Shown: positions 25,777 to 34,476 of the stretch, one piece after another
Layout of the letters: each line of letters begins with the position of its first letter
How positions within the stretch are numbered: position 1 is the stretch's first letter
Origin: Nostoc desertorum CM1-VF14
Lineage (GTDB): Bacteria; Cyanobacteriota; Cyanobacteriia; Cyanobacteriales; Nostocaceae
NCBI GenBank assembly: GCA_019359245.1
Contig: JAHHHR010000037.1
Coordinates: forward strand, 1-64,000
Length of the DNA stretch: 64,000 nt
Direction: 5' to 3'
Translations under genes and position numbers: made by a program
Notes under the pieces: model-generated
What the model was told of the DNA's origin: nothing
The model's input: only the letters and a program-made list of their open reading frames with translations
Database searches by the model: none

Positions 25777-27678
25777 TTACCAATCAGGTAAGAAATAAGT
25801 ATTGTTTTCACCAGTGTTGAGCTTCTCAAATTGAATTAATTCCTTTAAACCAGCAATTAATTCTTGTTCTGAGTAGCTGGTGAGTCTGTCAGCTTTCTTC
25901 AAATCACGTAATGTCTTTGGGACTTTATTTTTTACATTTTGGAAGTATTCTAAAACCTTGTTTGCTACTTCACTTAATTGCTGTTGATGTTTTGATTTTT
26001 GACTGCTATCATTCAAATCAAATTCCAAGTCGAAAACTCTATCGAGATAAGTTTTCTCATCAGCAATAAAATTAGACTGTTTCGATAATTTAGGCATCAG
26101 TGCCACAACAAAACCACCCAGAGAAGCAATCAATATGGGACGTAAATTTTTATAGGATATGGGTTTGATCTGAAGGTATCTAGATTTAATCTCTTCCCTT
26201 TCTTGCTTGCCAGGGATAATGTCACCCCTATTTAAAATCAACTCCAGCACCCCATACGATTCTTGTTCTCTACCATTTTTGATGTACCTGTTACCTAATA
26301 ACAGTAAATTTAGGCAGAGACGAGTTTGAGAATCCATCTTTTCAATACCCAATGCAGCCAGATTAAAAGACTGAAGGGAAGCAAAAAACTTGGTGTTAAA
26401 TTCTCTGCCAATTAGTAAGACATCTAGTAATTTACCTCCATAGTTCCAGTCAGAGTAAGCTTTACTGAGTTGGTCAGCGATAACTAACCAATCATCCAAA
26501 ATCAGAATTAGCGGTGGTAATGATTCGCGCTTATGTTCAGGTAACTGCTTACGTTGTTTGTAGGAGTCGTAAAAGCGATCAATTGTGCGTTTAGCTGCTT
26601 CTGGTTGCTCCTGATCAAAGACAATTACTCGACCTTTGTCCCGTAAACCGCAAAAGCTATCATTTTTCGCACTGATTACCCAAATATCAGCACTGTTGTC
26701 ATCATCCAGAATCCTTTGAATCAGGTAATCAAGGGTAACGGATTTCCCTGAGCCTGGGGCAGCAACTAAGGCAGTAGAACCATCAGAACGGGCTATGGTT
26801 TGCAATGTTGTTAGTGCTTCAGTCTCTGATGGGTGAAGATAATCGCCTGTTGACACTGCTTGAGGTGCAAATGTTGACTGTTGTACTTGTTCTTGCACAG
26901 TTCCGGGTGTGCTGTATGGTAATTGTGCGGCTGGCTGTTGCTGTGGCTCAAATTTATCAAAGCTCTGCCCCCCATCTAACAAGTGACCAAACTCGTAATA
27001 ATCATCAGCCGACATTGCCATGAGTAGGGCTGTCTGCTGTTGTGGGGTAATGCTGGCCATAAACTGCTGTCTGGCTTCTGCAATTTTGATGCCACGCAAG
27101 TATTTCAGCAGTTCGTTACCAGACAGGTTTAACAGTTGCTCACCCAGTTTTACACTGTAAGATGCTCTAATACCTTCAAACTGTTTGGTAGCTCGATAAT
27201 GAGGTCTGATATCTGCTAGATAATCCTGTGCCTTACTGGTTGCCCATAACCCCATCCCCCCGAACGCGATCGCTGCAATACCCAAATGAATCTTAAATGG
27301 GTTGTCGGCTGGCAGTTCGCGGAACACGTACAAGCTTTCATGCTGGAGGAATGCCCAAGGGTTAAAGTTTGGGTTGCTGGTGCGGTACTGATTAGCCTTC
27401 AAATATGGTTCTGGGATTTGCGATCGCTGTTCGTACCTACAATACTTTTTACCCAGCAATAGTTCTTCTGGGTTGCCCTCACCAGCGAGTATGGGTGCAT
27501 CGTGGATTCTGGCTGACTTTGGGTAGAAACAGATGTCTTTTTTAGCTATGCCGTCGCCGATATGGGCAGCTATGCCACAAACTACAGCACTTGCCACAGA
27601 CAGTTTGACAGCCAAGCCTAAACGCGGTGGCAGGCTGTAGGATCGCTGATTTAGTTCTGTTGGTTTAACATCTTTCAT
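25777..27678 (-). CDS. Membrane-anchored P-loop ATPase (FtsK/TraD-like)
   Basis: A 633-residue protein. The start is the ATG inside TAATG (27676-27680), shared with the stop of the upstream gene. Two membrane helices are likely (about 20-42, LGLAVKLSVASAVVCGIAAH; about 130-147, IHLGIAAIAFGGMGLWA). Walker A is AAPGSGKS (306-313) and the Walker B-like strand is LPPLILILDDWLV, followed by an FtsK/VirB4-type sensor region (NTKFFASLQSFNLAALG). The C-terminus is helical and may form a winged helix (LKKADRLTSYSEQELIAGLK). It resembles DNA-pumping ATPases but is distinct from the VirD4 gene at 49612. It closes the operon headed by the ParM-like gene. Confidence 0.75.
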   Translation of the reverse strand: MKDVKPTELNQRSYSLPPRLGLAVKLSVASAVVCGIAAHIGDGIAKKDICFYPKSARIHDAPILAGEGNPEELLLGKKYCRYEQRSQIPEPYLKANQYRTSNPNFNPWAFLQHESLYVFRELPADNPFKIHLGIAAIAFGGMGLWATSKAQDYLADIRPHYRATKQFEGIRASYSVKLGEQLLNLSGNELLKYLRGIKIAEARQQFMASITPQQQTALLMAMSADDYYEFGHLLDGGQSFDKFEPQQQPAAQLPYSTPGTVQEQVQQSTFAPQAVSTGDYLHPSETEALTTLQTIARSDGSTALVAAPGSGKSVTLDYLIQRILDDDNSADIWVISAKNDSFCGLRDKGRVIVFDQEQPEAAKRTIDRFYDSYKQRKQLPEHKRESLPPLILILDDWLVIADQLSKAYSDWNYGGKLLDVLLIGREFNTKFFASLQSFNLAALGIEKMDSQTRLCLNLLLLGNRYIKNGREQESYGVLELILNRGDIIPGKQEREEIKSRYLQIKPISYKNLRPILIASLGGFVVALMPKLSKQSNFIADEKTYLDRVFDLEFDLNDSSQKSKHQQQLSEVANKVLEYFQNVKNKVPKTLRDLKKADRLTSYSEQELIAGLKELIQFEKLNTGENNTYFLPDW

Positions 27679-28244
27679 TATCTCTTTTTCCGTAAAAATA
27701 AGTACAATGTAATAGCTGCACATACGGAAAAGCCCAGCAAGAAGCCAAAATGATTTTGACTAGGTTGCTGAATACCTTCAAACTCTCTCACCTGCTGAGT
27801 AAATACTTGGAAACTGCCACGGGCTACAAAGTCCATCTGTTGGGCATCCCCGGTTAGCTTCCAAGAACTAGCAGCCAGCATCGCGGTGCGAGTCACACCA
27901 ATAGCCAACTTTTGACGATTGGTAATTTTGGGAATCAAACCATTTTCAAAGCGCAAGTAGCAGAGGGTGGCAGCGAAAGAAGCACCCACTGGTAAGCCAG
28001 CAATAACGGCGGGGAACAGCCCCACACTGCCAGCCAGATACAGAGATTGCGTTGACGTGAGTTGAAAACCTGCTAAAACTGCACCTTGGGCAATACCACG
28101 AAATATAGTGATAGAACTGTCAATTTCTGCGATCGCCTGTTGTACCTGTTCACTGTCGTATTCATCCCCAGTTACGGAGGTAGGCGAATCGTCAACAATC
28201 TCAGCATCAAAATAAATAGGCGTTTTCTGATTTTTGGTTAGCAT
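27678..28244 (-). CDS. Small polytopic membrane protein of ATPase operon
   Basis: A 188-residue protein with hydrophobic segments at about 55-75 (AQGAVLAGFQL), 68-98 (LYLAGSVGLFPAVIAGLPVG) and the C-terminus (FGFLLGFSVCAAITLYLF, then RKKR). The N-terminal 45 residues are acidic. No family recognised. Its stop overlaps the start of the P-loop ATPase gene (TAATG), so the two are probably translated together and form a membrane complex. Confidence 0.65.
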   Translation of the reverse strand: MLTKNQKTPIYFDAEIVDDSPTSVTGDEYDSEQVQQAIAEIDSSITIFRGIAQGAVLAGFQLTSTQSLYLAGSVGLFPAVIAGLPVGASFAATLCYLRFENGLIPKITNRQKLAIGVTRTAMLAASSWKLTGDAQQMDFVARGSFQVFTQQVREFEGIQQPSQNHFGFLLGFSVCAAITLYLFLRKKR

Positions 28245-28298
28245 TGGCCAAACCTTGTAAAGAGTTATCCCCAGGGGTGAACCCTGGGAATTTACTTG

Positions 28299-28904
28299 TT
28301 AGTCAATCAACCGTCTAAAGAAACCTTTCACTCCTCGCATGGCATTAGAACCGTGTCTGTGGATGTCTTTTAGTGTTTCTTTAGCTCTGTCTGCGGGTGA
28401 AAGTCCTTGCTGTTTGTCCTTTACCTGCTGCCAAACCTGAGATTGTGCTTTGGTAGCGTCAATCTCAATGACTCTGAGGGAGGCACGGTGCGATTCACCA
28501 AGCAGGTTGAGCGTCCGTCCGTGCCGAAACTGTTCTTGGGCTAGCTGGTTGTCAGATGCAATAACTTTTTCCTGTAGGCCATAGCCCAAACGGGCATCGC
28601 TGACTCTGACCTTTGACCAACCATCAGCCATTTTGTTGATGCTTGTACCTGCGGCGGTGAGAAACTGGGTTTCTTCTGCCATAACAGCTTCAGTTGCCTG
28701 CAACCCTTGGTTTAAGTTACCGAATACTGCCTTGGCATTTTGGGCGCGTTGGGTTTGCTTAATTCGGAAATCTGCCACCTCTGCGGCGGCTGTCTGGTTG
28801 CCGTCAAGTGCTTGGAATATGGTTTCTTGGCTGATGTTTGTTAGGGACTGTAAAGCAGCATATGTGACGGGTGCATCCAGCTTGAGTTTTACTGTTCTGC
28901 TCAT
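28299..28904 (-). CDS. Helical hypothetical protein of ParM/ATPase operon
   Basis: A 201-residue, almost entirely helical protein starting MSRTVKLKLDAPVTYAALQ. The ATG overlaps the stop of the 41-codon upstream gene (ATGA), which decides this start over one six codons upstream. It has long alanine/glutamine-rich helices (FRIKQTQRAQNAKAVFGNL; LQATEAVMAEETQFLTAAG) and a basic tail MRGVKGFFRRLID that could contact membrane or DNA. Function unknown. Confidence 0.6.
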   Translation of the reverse strand: MSRTVKLKLDAPVTYAALQSLTNISQETIFQALDGNQTAAAEVADFRIKQTQRAQNAKAVFGNLNQGLQATEAVMAEETQFLTAAGTSINKMADGWSKVRVSDARLGYGLQEKVIASDNQLAQEQFRHGRTLNLLGESHRASLRVIEIDATKAQSQVWQQVKDKQQGLSPADRAKETLKDIHRHGSNAMRGVKGFFRRLID

Positions 28905-29026
28905 GTTTGCTCCTCTGCCCAAATAATTAAACCTCGTTTATCCAACTCATCCAGGCTGACAGCATTGATTTCTTCTACCACCTCATCTGGTAAAATTCTT
29001 ATCAGCAATGTAATCAAAATTTTCAT
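28901..29026 (-). CDS. 41-residue protein of ParM/ATPase operon
   Basis: A very short gene fitting exactly between its neighbours: its ATG is 3 nt after the upstream stop and its TGA overlaps the next ATG. The product starts with a hydrophobic strand MKILITLLIRILPDEVVEEI and ends DKRGLIIWAEEQT. The tight overlaps at both ends are the main reason to accept it as a gene. Confidence 0.55.
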   Translation of the reverse strand: MKILITLLIRILPDEVVEEINAVSLDELDKRGLIIWAEEQT

Positions 29027-29028
29027 AG

Positions 29029-29454
29029 CTATTCACCCCAATAATTGATTTCACCCAGTCTGGATTGGATGGATTCAGCACGTTCAATCACATCCTCGCC
29101 AATGCCCAATTCCTGCATTATCTGAAACGGGTAATCCTCACCTTCTGCCAGTGCAAAAATCAGATTGTCAGGGACTAACCCACCTAAATTAGCTAAAAAC
29201 TGCCCGTGAGCCAGTGGATGCGGTGTATCATCAATAGTCTGATAGCTGTCATAAGCTCCTGTTGAGTCCCAAGTCTGATTCTGCAAATATGGCAGCGTCT
29301 CTTGAATAATCTGCTGATCTTCAGTGGTTCTGCCTAAATCTGGTTTCGAGGGATCATCATTAGCCACAATGGAGGCGGCTGAGTGTGCCAGTTCCGAGGC
29401 GCATCCATTGTTAGTTAGCGCGTTCAGAGCTGCAAAGAAGATGTTGTCGCTCAT
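29029..29454 (-). CDS. Hypothetical acidic protein of ParM/ATPase operon
   Basis: A 141-residue acidic soluble protein (MSDNIFFAALNALTNNGCAS; later FLANLGGLVPDNLIFALAEG and LGIGEDVIERAESIQSRLGE). No catalytic motif recognised. It sits 12 bp after the upstream gene and 2 bp before the 41-codon gene, so it is part of the same transcript. Confidence 0.6.
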   Translation of the reverse strand: MSDNIFFAALNALTNNGCASELAHSAASIVANDDPSKPDLGRTTEDQQIIQETLPYLQNQTWDSTGAYDSYQTIDDTPHPLAHGQFLANLGGLVPDNLIFALAEGEDYPFQIMQELGIGEDVIERAESIQSRLGEINYWGE

Positions 29455-29466
29455 CTTGTAAAATCC

Positions 29467-29700
29467 TTATATATTGATACCTGATGCTGTTGGCAGGTGA
29501 TTCGCATTACTGATTGGCGTTAGTGGATGCGAATCGCCTTTGATTTGACATTCAGATTGCAAGGTATTGAAAAACTGACTAACATCACCCAGAGTGATAT
29601 CACAATTAAATTGCAAAGCTTGGTATTGTGAATGTTGAGGAATTTGTGTGAGCAATTGTTGGGCTTCTACAATCAATTGGGGTAATGATTGCCGACTCAT
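29467..29700 (-). CDS. Small hypothetical protein of ParM/ATPase operon
   Basis: A 77-residue protein. The ATG at 29700 is preceded by GAGGTG at a good distance, which favours it over a GTG two codons earlier. There is a helical N-terminus (MSRQSLPQLIVEAQQLLTQI) and a tail rich in polar residues. No family recognised. Confidence 0.5.
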   Translation of the reverse strand: MSRQSLPQLIVEAQQLLTQIPQHSQYQALQFNCDITLGDVSQFFNTLQSECQIKGDSHPLTPISNANHLPTASGINI

Positions 29701-29707
29701 ATTCACC

Positions 29708-29974
29708 TCAAAATAAGGACAATTGCTGTGATTGTTGATTGACGACGGAACTGTTTGTAGATAAGCCTTCTACGGCATAACAACGAGTAGTTAAAGCTTT
29801 ATGATTCAGCTTGATATCCGCCTTCTTCTTCTCTCCAGAAAGAGGACGGAAGATATACTGTGGTGCTTTGACTGTGCCTGTTTTTTCTAGATATCGGTAC
29901 AAAGTTCTATCTATTTGATAAACGCCCGATTGAGTCAGTAATGTTGAATCATGGATGCGAGTGAGATTTTGCAT
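29708..29974 (-). CDS. Small hypothetical protein of ParM/ATPase operon
   Basis: An 88-residue protein whose ATG overlaps the previous stop (TAATG). The N-terminus QSGVYQIDRTLYRYLEKTGT looks like a winged-helix half, and KAPQYIFRPLSGEKKKADIK is basic, so DNA binding is possible. No family recognised. Confidence 0.5.
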   Translation of the reverse strand: MQNLTRIHDSTLLTQSGVYQIDRTLYRYLEKTGTVKAPQYIFRPLSGEKKKADIKLNHKALTTRCYAVEGLSTNSSVVNQQSQQLSLF

Positions 29975-30135
29975 TAGTTTTCACTCCCACCTTTTAACGA
30001 ACGAACAAGAGTATCACCGTAGTTCACCAACAGGATGGTAAATAATTGTGAATATGTATTAATTCCTGTCTGCTCAATGATTTCCTTGGCTTTAGGTATG
30101 TGCTTCTCGTCTAAGACTACACGGGTCTGATTCAT
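29974..30135 (-). CDS. 53-residue RHH-like protein
   Basis: A short gene linked at both ends: its ATG overlaps the stop of the parR-like gene (ATGA) and its TAA overlaps the next ATG. The product has the beta-helix-helix pattern of RHH regulators: strand MNQTRVVLDEKHI, helix PKAKEIIEQTG, helix TYSQLFTILLVNYGDTL. It is possibly a second DNA-binding partner of the ParM system. Confidence 0.55.
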   Translation of the reverse strand: MNQTRVVLDEKHIPKAKEIIEQTGINTYSQLFTILLVNYGDTLVRSLKGGSEN

Positions 30136-30548
30136 AACTTAAGACTCCTAACTAATAGCTGACCTTTCAGTTTTTCGGTCGTTTGTTCTTGTGGAGATAT
30201 TTGTGGAGTTAATCCAAGATTTTCTGTTTCAATTTTTTGAATCTGAGGCAAAACATTCATCGTATTGCCTGCTAGATATTCACTAATCAAGAGATTTGTG
30301 GCAGATGTGACGCTAATTCCCCTCTCGGTTGCATATTGAGACACCCAGGTTTGATGACGTTCATCTAGTCTGACTTTGGGGTTAATTGTCCCAGTTTGGG
30401 GCAGATACGAAAGCTTGAGAGACCATTGATGTTTGATTGCGTCCAATAGCAGATTTACAGTGTCACTCAGTTTGGAATAGGGGGTGAAATGAGCAACCGT
30501 ACAGAAAGTTACGCTAAGGCTGAAACGATTACTGGATAAGGCTTTCAA
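30132..30548 (-). CDS. ParR-like body, now fused behind transposon end
   Basis: From residue 25 on, this is the body of a ParR-like RHH adaptor: SKLSDTVNLLLDAIKHQWSL, then the RHH NPKVRLDERHQTWVSQYA and SVTSATNLLISEYLAGN. Its native first 22 codons lie on the far side of the transposon, ending in LSLNY at 33240. Excising 30481-33237 plus one copy of the AATAG duplication gives a continuous in-frame gene of about 136 codons starting 1 nt after the ParM stop. The present frame reads through the transposon inverted repeat, which supplies 24 new N-terminal codons. Its TTG start lies just after the tnpR stop, so the body may still be made from the resolvase transcript. Confidence 0.75.
   Translation of the reverse strand: MKALSSNRFSLSVTFCTVAHFTPYSKLSDTVNLLLDAIKHQWSLKLSYLPQTGTINPKVRLDERHQTWVSQYATERGISVTSATNLLISEYLAGNTMNVLPQIQKIETENLGLTPQISPQEQTTEKLKGQLLVRSLKL
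30481..30527 (+). repeat. Left 47-bp terminal inverted repeat
   Basis: Begins GGGGTGAAATGAGCAACCGT and ends GGCTGAAACG. Exactly complementary over all 47 positions to 33191-33237, and the outer GGGG end is typical of Tn3 elements. Confidence 0.95.
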
Positions 30549-30550
30549 AA

Positions 30551-31177
30551 TTACCTTTCCAACTCTGGTTTCTTGGCTGACTGTCTGTGACGTTTAACAA
30601 TATCATTGACAGTTGTCTTGCTGAGATTGAGAATTTCTGCAATTTTGCGGTAAGAGTACCCCTGTTGCACCATCTGCAAAACTTTGGGGCCCAACTTATC
30701 TGCTTTGAGCCGTTGTCCTGGCTGCCTACCAAACTTTTGACCTCTTGCTTTAGCCGCCGCCACCCCCGAACGCACCCTTTCTCGCACCAAATCCCGTTCA
30801 AATTCAGCTAAAGATGCCATTAAATGAGCAATTAGCCTGCCTTGGGGTGTATTCAAATCAAATTGCAATCCGGTTTGAGCAATTAAGGAAACATGCCAAC
30901 TATGGAGTGACTGCAAAGTCTCAATCAGATCAATGGTGCTACGGCCCCATCGGGTCATCTCCGTCACCAAAATGGCATCAATACTATGACTTTGAGCTAA
31001 CGCCATAACCTTTTGTCGCTCAGAGCGGTTGTGTTTAATTCCAGAGGCTGTTTCCTTCCAAACACCAACTACCTCAAAACCACAAACGGCAGCAAACTCT
31101 AATAAGTCCCGTTCTTGTCGCTCACAGGACTGGTCAGTTGTAGAAACCCGACAATAAATGGCAATTCTTTGTACCAA
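30551..31177 (-). CDS. tnpR: Serine resolvase of Tn3-family element
   Basis: A 208-residue serine recombinase. The catalytic domain starts AIYCRVSTTDQSCERQERDL with the nucleophile Ser12. DAILVTEMTRWGRSTIDLIE holds conserved Arg residues, and DLNTPQGRLIAHLMASLAEF then RDLVRERVRSGVAAAKARGQ are typical. The C-terminal Hin-like HTH includes SYRKIAEILNLSKTTVNDIV. It would resolve cointegrates at the site between it and tnpA. It is intact, in contrast to the transposase, and is transcribed toward the parR-like body, which begins just downstream. Confidence 0.93.
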   Translation of the reverse strand: MVQRIAIYCRVSTTDQSCERQERDLLEFAAVCGFEVVGVWKETASGIKHNRSERQKVMALAQSHSIDAILVTEMTRWGRSTIDLIETLQSLHSWHVSLIAQTGLQFDLNTPQGRLIAHLMASLAEFERDLVRERVRSGVAAAKARGQKFGRQPGQRLKADKLGPKVLQMVQQGYSYRKIAEILNLSKTTVNDIVKRHRQSAKKPELER

Positions 31178-31279
31178 TTAAACCCTCTGGATTTTATAGG
31201 TCTCAAACCCGCACTACACCGTTGACATTTAGTGTACCAAATAACCTACACTTTAATTAATACAACTTAGGACTTATGG
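31178..31279. promoter_or_regulatory. Putative res site and divergent promoters
   Basis: The 102-bp gap between divergent tnpR and tnpA contains AGTGTA...TACACT (about 31230-31254, arms of 6 bp) and is AT-rich. This is the normal position of the resolution site and of both promoters in Tn3-family elements. Individual resolvase-binding sites were not resolved by eye. Confidence 0.55.
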
Positions 31280-33173
31280 ATGGGATTCCTTACTCTTGAA
31301 CAGCGACAACGCTACGGACGCTATGAGTCGGAACCAACACCAATGCAATTGGCTCGCTACTTCCATCTTGATGATACGGATTTTGATAGTGTTCTAATTC
31401 GACGTGGAAATCATAACCGCCTGGGTTTTGCCTTGCAGCTAGTTAGCGTCAGGTTTCTGGGGACTTTTTTGGAAAATCCCATTGATGTTCCGCTTGGTGT
31501 AATCATCTACGTAGCCACTCAGTTAGGAATCTCAGATATCGAGTGTTTGCCACGCTACCTTGAGCGTTCCGTAACCCATTGGGAGCATCAGGGAGAAATT
31601 CAACAACTCTATGGCTATCGAGATTTTAGCGGGCAACCAGGACACTGGCAATTAGTTCGTTGGCTGTACGGACGTGCCTGGGTTGGTTCGGAGAGTCCAA
31701 GTGTTTTATTTGACTTGGTTACAGCAAGGTTAGTTGAACATAAAATCCTTTTACCTGGAGTTACAGTTCTAGAGCGTCTGGTTGCCAGTGTCCGGGAGCG
31801 GACGGCTAAAAGGCTGTGGCAAATTTTAGCCAAAATTCCTTCAAAGGAACAACGCTCAAAGCTTGAAGCCTTACTAGTACCCGATGAGAAAACTTGGTAC
31901 ACACCACTTGATCAGTTACGGCGATCGCCAACTCGTCACAGCGGCCAAAACAGGGTTTATGGATGAATTCAACCACGGTAGCCAGGATAGCTCACGAATA
32001 ACTGATTTACACATTAGTGTCTGTGCAGTGCTAATAGCTCAAAGTTGCAACATCGGGTTGAAGCCAGTTACCCGCGCAGATATCCCAGCCCTAACTCGCA
32101 ATCGACTGGCTTGGATACAGCAAAACTACCTTCGTTCTGAAACCTTGAAGAGTGCTAATGCGCGGTTGGTTGATGCTCAAACTCAGATTCCGTTGGCGCA
32201 GACTTGGGGTGGGGGAGAAGTCGCATCAGCAGATGGATTGCGTTTTGTGGTGCCTGTGCAGACACTAAATTCAGGCCCAAATAGCAAATATTTTGGTCGG
32301 GGTCGAGGTATTACTTACTACAACTTTACCTCAGACCAGTTTACGGGTTTTCATGGTTTGGTAGTTCCTGGAACGTTGCGTGACTCTCTGGTTGTGTTGG
32401 TTGGGCTTTTGGAGCAACAGACCTCTCTTCGTCCCAAGGAGATCATGACTGATACAAGCGGTTACAGTGATGTGATATTCGGTCTTTTTTGGCTACTGGG
32501 CTACCAGTTCAGCCCCCGACTGGCTGATGTAGGGGAGGCTCGCTTTTGGCGTTTGGACTCCGAAGCCGATTATGGCGTTCTCAATGGAATAGCACGGCAA
32601 CGGGTCAATACTTCTTTTATTGAGAATTATTGGGATGACATGCTGCGAGTTGCAGGTTCTTTAAAGTTGGGAACGGTGAGCGCAACAGATATTATGCGAA
32701 CTTTATACCGAGGTGAAAAACCTTCTGTTCTGGGTCGGGCGATTGGGGAATTGGGGCGTATAGCCAAAACTTTGTACCTATTAAACTATGTCGATGATGA
32801 GGCGTACCGTCGTCGAATTTTGACTCAGCTAAATCGGGGTGAAGGACGACATGGGCTTGCCAGAGTTATATTTCATGGTCAAAAGGGAGAGTTGCGCCAA
32901 CGTTACCGGGAAGGACAAGAAGACCAACTTTCGGCTTTGGGGTTGGTTGTCAATGCTTTGGTACTATGGAATACATATTATATGGATGCTGCACTTAGCT
33001 CTATCGGCTCCCAACAAAGCACGAATCTTGAGGATGTAGCGCGGCTATCGCCTTTGGGACATTCTCACATCAATATGTTGGGACGTTATCATTTCTCTTT
33101 GCCTCTTGCAGTTATGCAGGGGGAAATGCGTTCGCTGCGTGATCCTAACGACCCACTAGAACAGGATGATTAG
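31280..33173 (+). pseudogene. tnpA: Tn3-family transposase with internal deletion
   Basis: The first 215 or so codons are the N-terminal part of a Tn3 transposase (FLTLEQRQRYGRYESEPTPM; LLVPDEKTWYTPLDQLRRSP), ending at a stop at 31966. The C-terminal catalytic half is in another frame from about 31915 (TDLHISVCAVLIAQSCNIGL; VASADGLRFVVPVQTLNSGP; GRGITYYNFTSDQF; ending HINMLGRYHFSLPLAVMQGE). Intact family members have about 1000 residues. Here roughly 350 central residues are missing and the halves are out of frame, with a HIP1 octamer (GCGATCGC) near the junction. The transposon cannot move by itself. Confidence 0.92.
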
Positions 33174-33190
33174 AATGCTTGTCTAGCAAG

Positions 33191-33237
33191 CGTTTCAGCC
33201 TTAGCGTAACTTTCTGTACGGTTGCTCATTTCACCCC
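33191..33237 (-). repeat. Right 47-bp terminal inverted repeat
   Basis: Exact inverse of 30481-30527, starting CGTTTCAGCCTTAGCGTAAC. It is followed directly by the AATAG target duplication at 33238-33242. Confidence 0.95.
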
Positions 33238-33304
33238 AATAGTTAAGTGAAAGACGGACTCCTTCAACTTTGCTGGCGACTTGAGCCGCTAAACGTACTT
33301 GCAT
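33238..33304 (-). pseudogene. 5' end of ParR-like gene cut off by transposon
   Basis: The ATG at 33304, 1 nt after the ParM stop, opens MQVRLAAQVASKVEGVRLSL then NY, and runs into the transposon at the AATAG duplication. Joining it across the element to 30480 keeps the frame (LNY-SKLSDTVN). It is the native start of the adaptor gene whose body is at 30132-30475. Confidence 0.85.
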
Positions 33305-33305
33305 T

Positions 33306-34238
33306 TTACATAGCCAACAATGCTTGAATATTTGATAACTGTGGATTAGCAGGAATGTAAAAGCCTTGCTTGGCACTCAGCTTTTGACGGACTAAATTTG
33401 CACATCCACCAATCAGCATCACGTTGGTAACGTCTGCAAGATAGTCATTAGCAGCTGTAGAGATGCTGTCCATCAGATTGTTAAACCAGTTTTCTAACAA
33501 CCCTGGAAAGACTGAGCTAAAATCATATTTACGTCCGTAAGTGAAAGAACCGTCAGCGATCGCGTCCATCATCTTCGCCACTTTAAAAGCAACGTTATCG
33601 CGCTTGGCGTAACTCTGCATCAAATCACTATTGATGATGTCGTTAGCCAGAGAGACACCGCCCACTTTGGGAATTGAGCGACGGGTGAGAACTTCCGAGG
33701 ATGGGGTGATGACGACATAATTAGTTGTGCCGCCACCGATATCAATAGCGAGTGTGTCGCCGTCCATGTCAAGCTTGCCGTTTCTGTAAGCATTAATTAC
33801 AGCTACATCTGTCTCAAGGAAAAATTCAACGTTTTTGATTCGGTGTCTGTAGTTTGTGCCGTTGACGTTAATTTGATGCTCTGCAACTAGAGTCCGTCTG
33901 ATTGTGTCTTCGTGCCATTGAGAATGTTCTGGGACGAGAAACCGGACAACACCATCAAAATCCTGCCGCAATCCAGCCAAAGTGAAGGGTTTAAAGAATT
34001 CTGGCAGGTCTTTACCCCTTTCTGCTGCGGTTTGTGAATTTTTCTGCTTAGTAGCGCGGTCTCCGAGGACTAAAACCTTATCATCAAGTTTGACAGATGG
34101 TGAATTATCAGTGTCCAAATCTCTAGCACTGGTGTAAGTCACATCTTGGAAGACTGAACGGATGACGCGAGGTTTTTCACCTTTGAGGGCGGTGATGCTG
34201 CTGTAGTTACCGATATCTGCACAGTAAATATTGATCAC
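33306..34238 (-). CDS. parM: ParM-like actin ATPase (first copy)
   Basis: An actin-like segregation ATPase of about 310 residues from the GTG at 34238, which follows AGGAGA by 6 nt. This start gives VINIYCADIGNYSSITALKG (phosphate-1 region). The phosphate-2 motif is LAIDIGGGTTNYVVITPSSE and the adenosine motif is DVTNVMLIGGCANLVRQKL. ParM filaments push plasmid copies apart when capped by ParR bound to a centromere. The next gene downstream is the ParR-like adaptor, split by a transposon. The region upstream carries repeats that could be the centromere and operator. Confidence 0.88.
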   Translation of the reverse strand: MINIYCADIGNYSSITALKGEKPRVIRSVFQDVTYTSARDLDTDNSPSVKLDDKVLVLGDRATKQKNSQTAAERGKDLPEFFKPFTLAGLRQDFDGVVRFLVPEHSQWHEDTIRRTLVAEHQINVNGTNYRHRIKNVEFFLETDVAVINAYRNGKLDMDGDTLAIDIGGGTTNYVVITPSSEVLTRRSIPKVGGVSLANDIINSDLMQSYAKRDNVAFKVAKMMDAIADGSFTYGRKYDFSSVFPGLLENWFNNLMDSISTAANDYLADVTNVMLIGGCANLVRQKLSAKQGFYIPANPQLSNIQALLAM

Positions 34239-34476
34239 TTGCAATCTCCTAATAAAGCTAGTAGCAGCCGTCATTGGCTGTTGCTAACCTTTGCAGATAG
34301 CTATTTTGGTCGTACTTTTCTCTACTATTTACCTAAGTCTGGATCTGCCAAACTCTTACTCAAAATTGCAGAGACGCGTTACCTCAAAGGTGCTTGTCAC
34401 ATCCTAGTTGTCATGATTCAGGCTTAACGTATTCGCTTTACGCATATAAATATAATAACTAATATGTAACTAAAAT

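Larger units (their letters stand above)
30481..33237. mobile_element. Tn3-family transposon, internally deleted
   Basis: The element is bounded by perfect 47-bp inverted repeats (30481-30527 and 33191-33237; outer end GGGGTGAAATGAGCAACCGT). It is flanked by the 5-bp direct repeat AATAG (30476-30480 and 33238-33242), the usual Tn3-family target duplication. It contains a divergent resolvase gene and a broken transposase. There is no passenger gene. Size 2757 bp. Confidence 0.95.

Noticed and set aside
34239..34427. 62-codon frame antisense to the parM leader
   Set aside because: It lies in regulatory DNA upstream of parM, has unconvincing composition, and contains a typical Nostoc intergenic fragment (GCAGAGACGCG).
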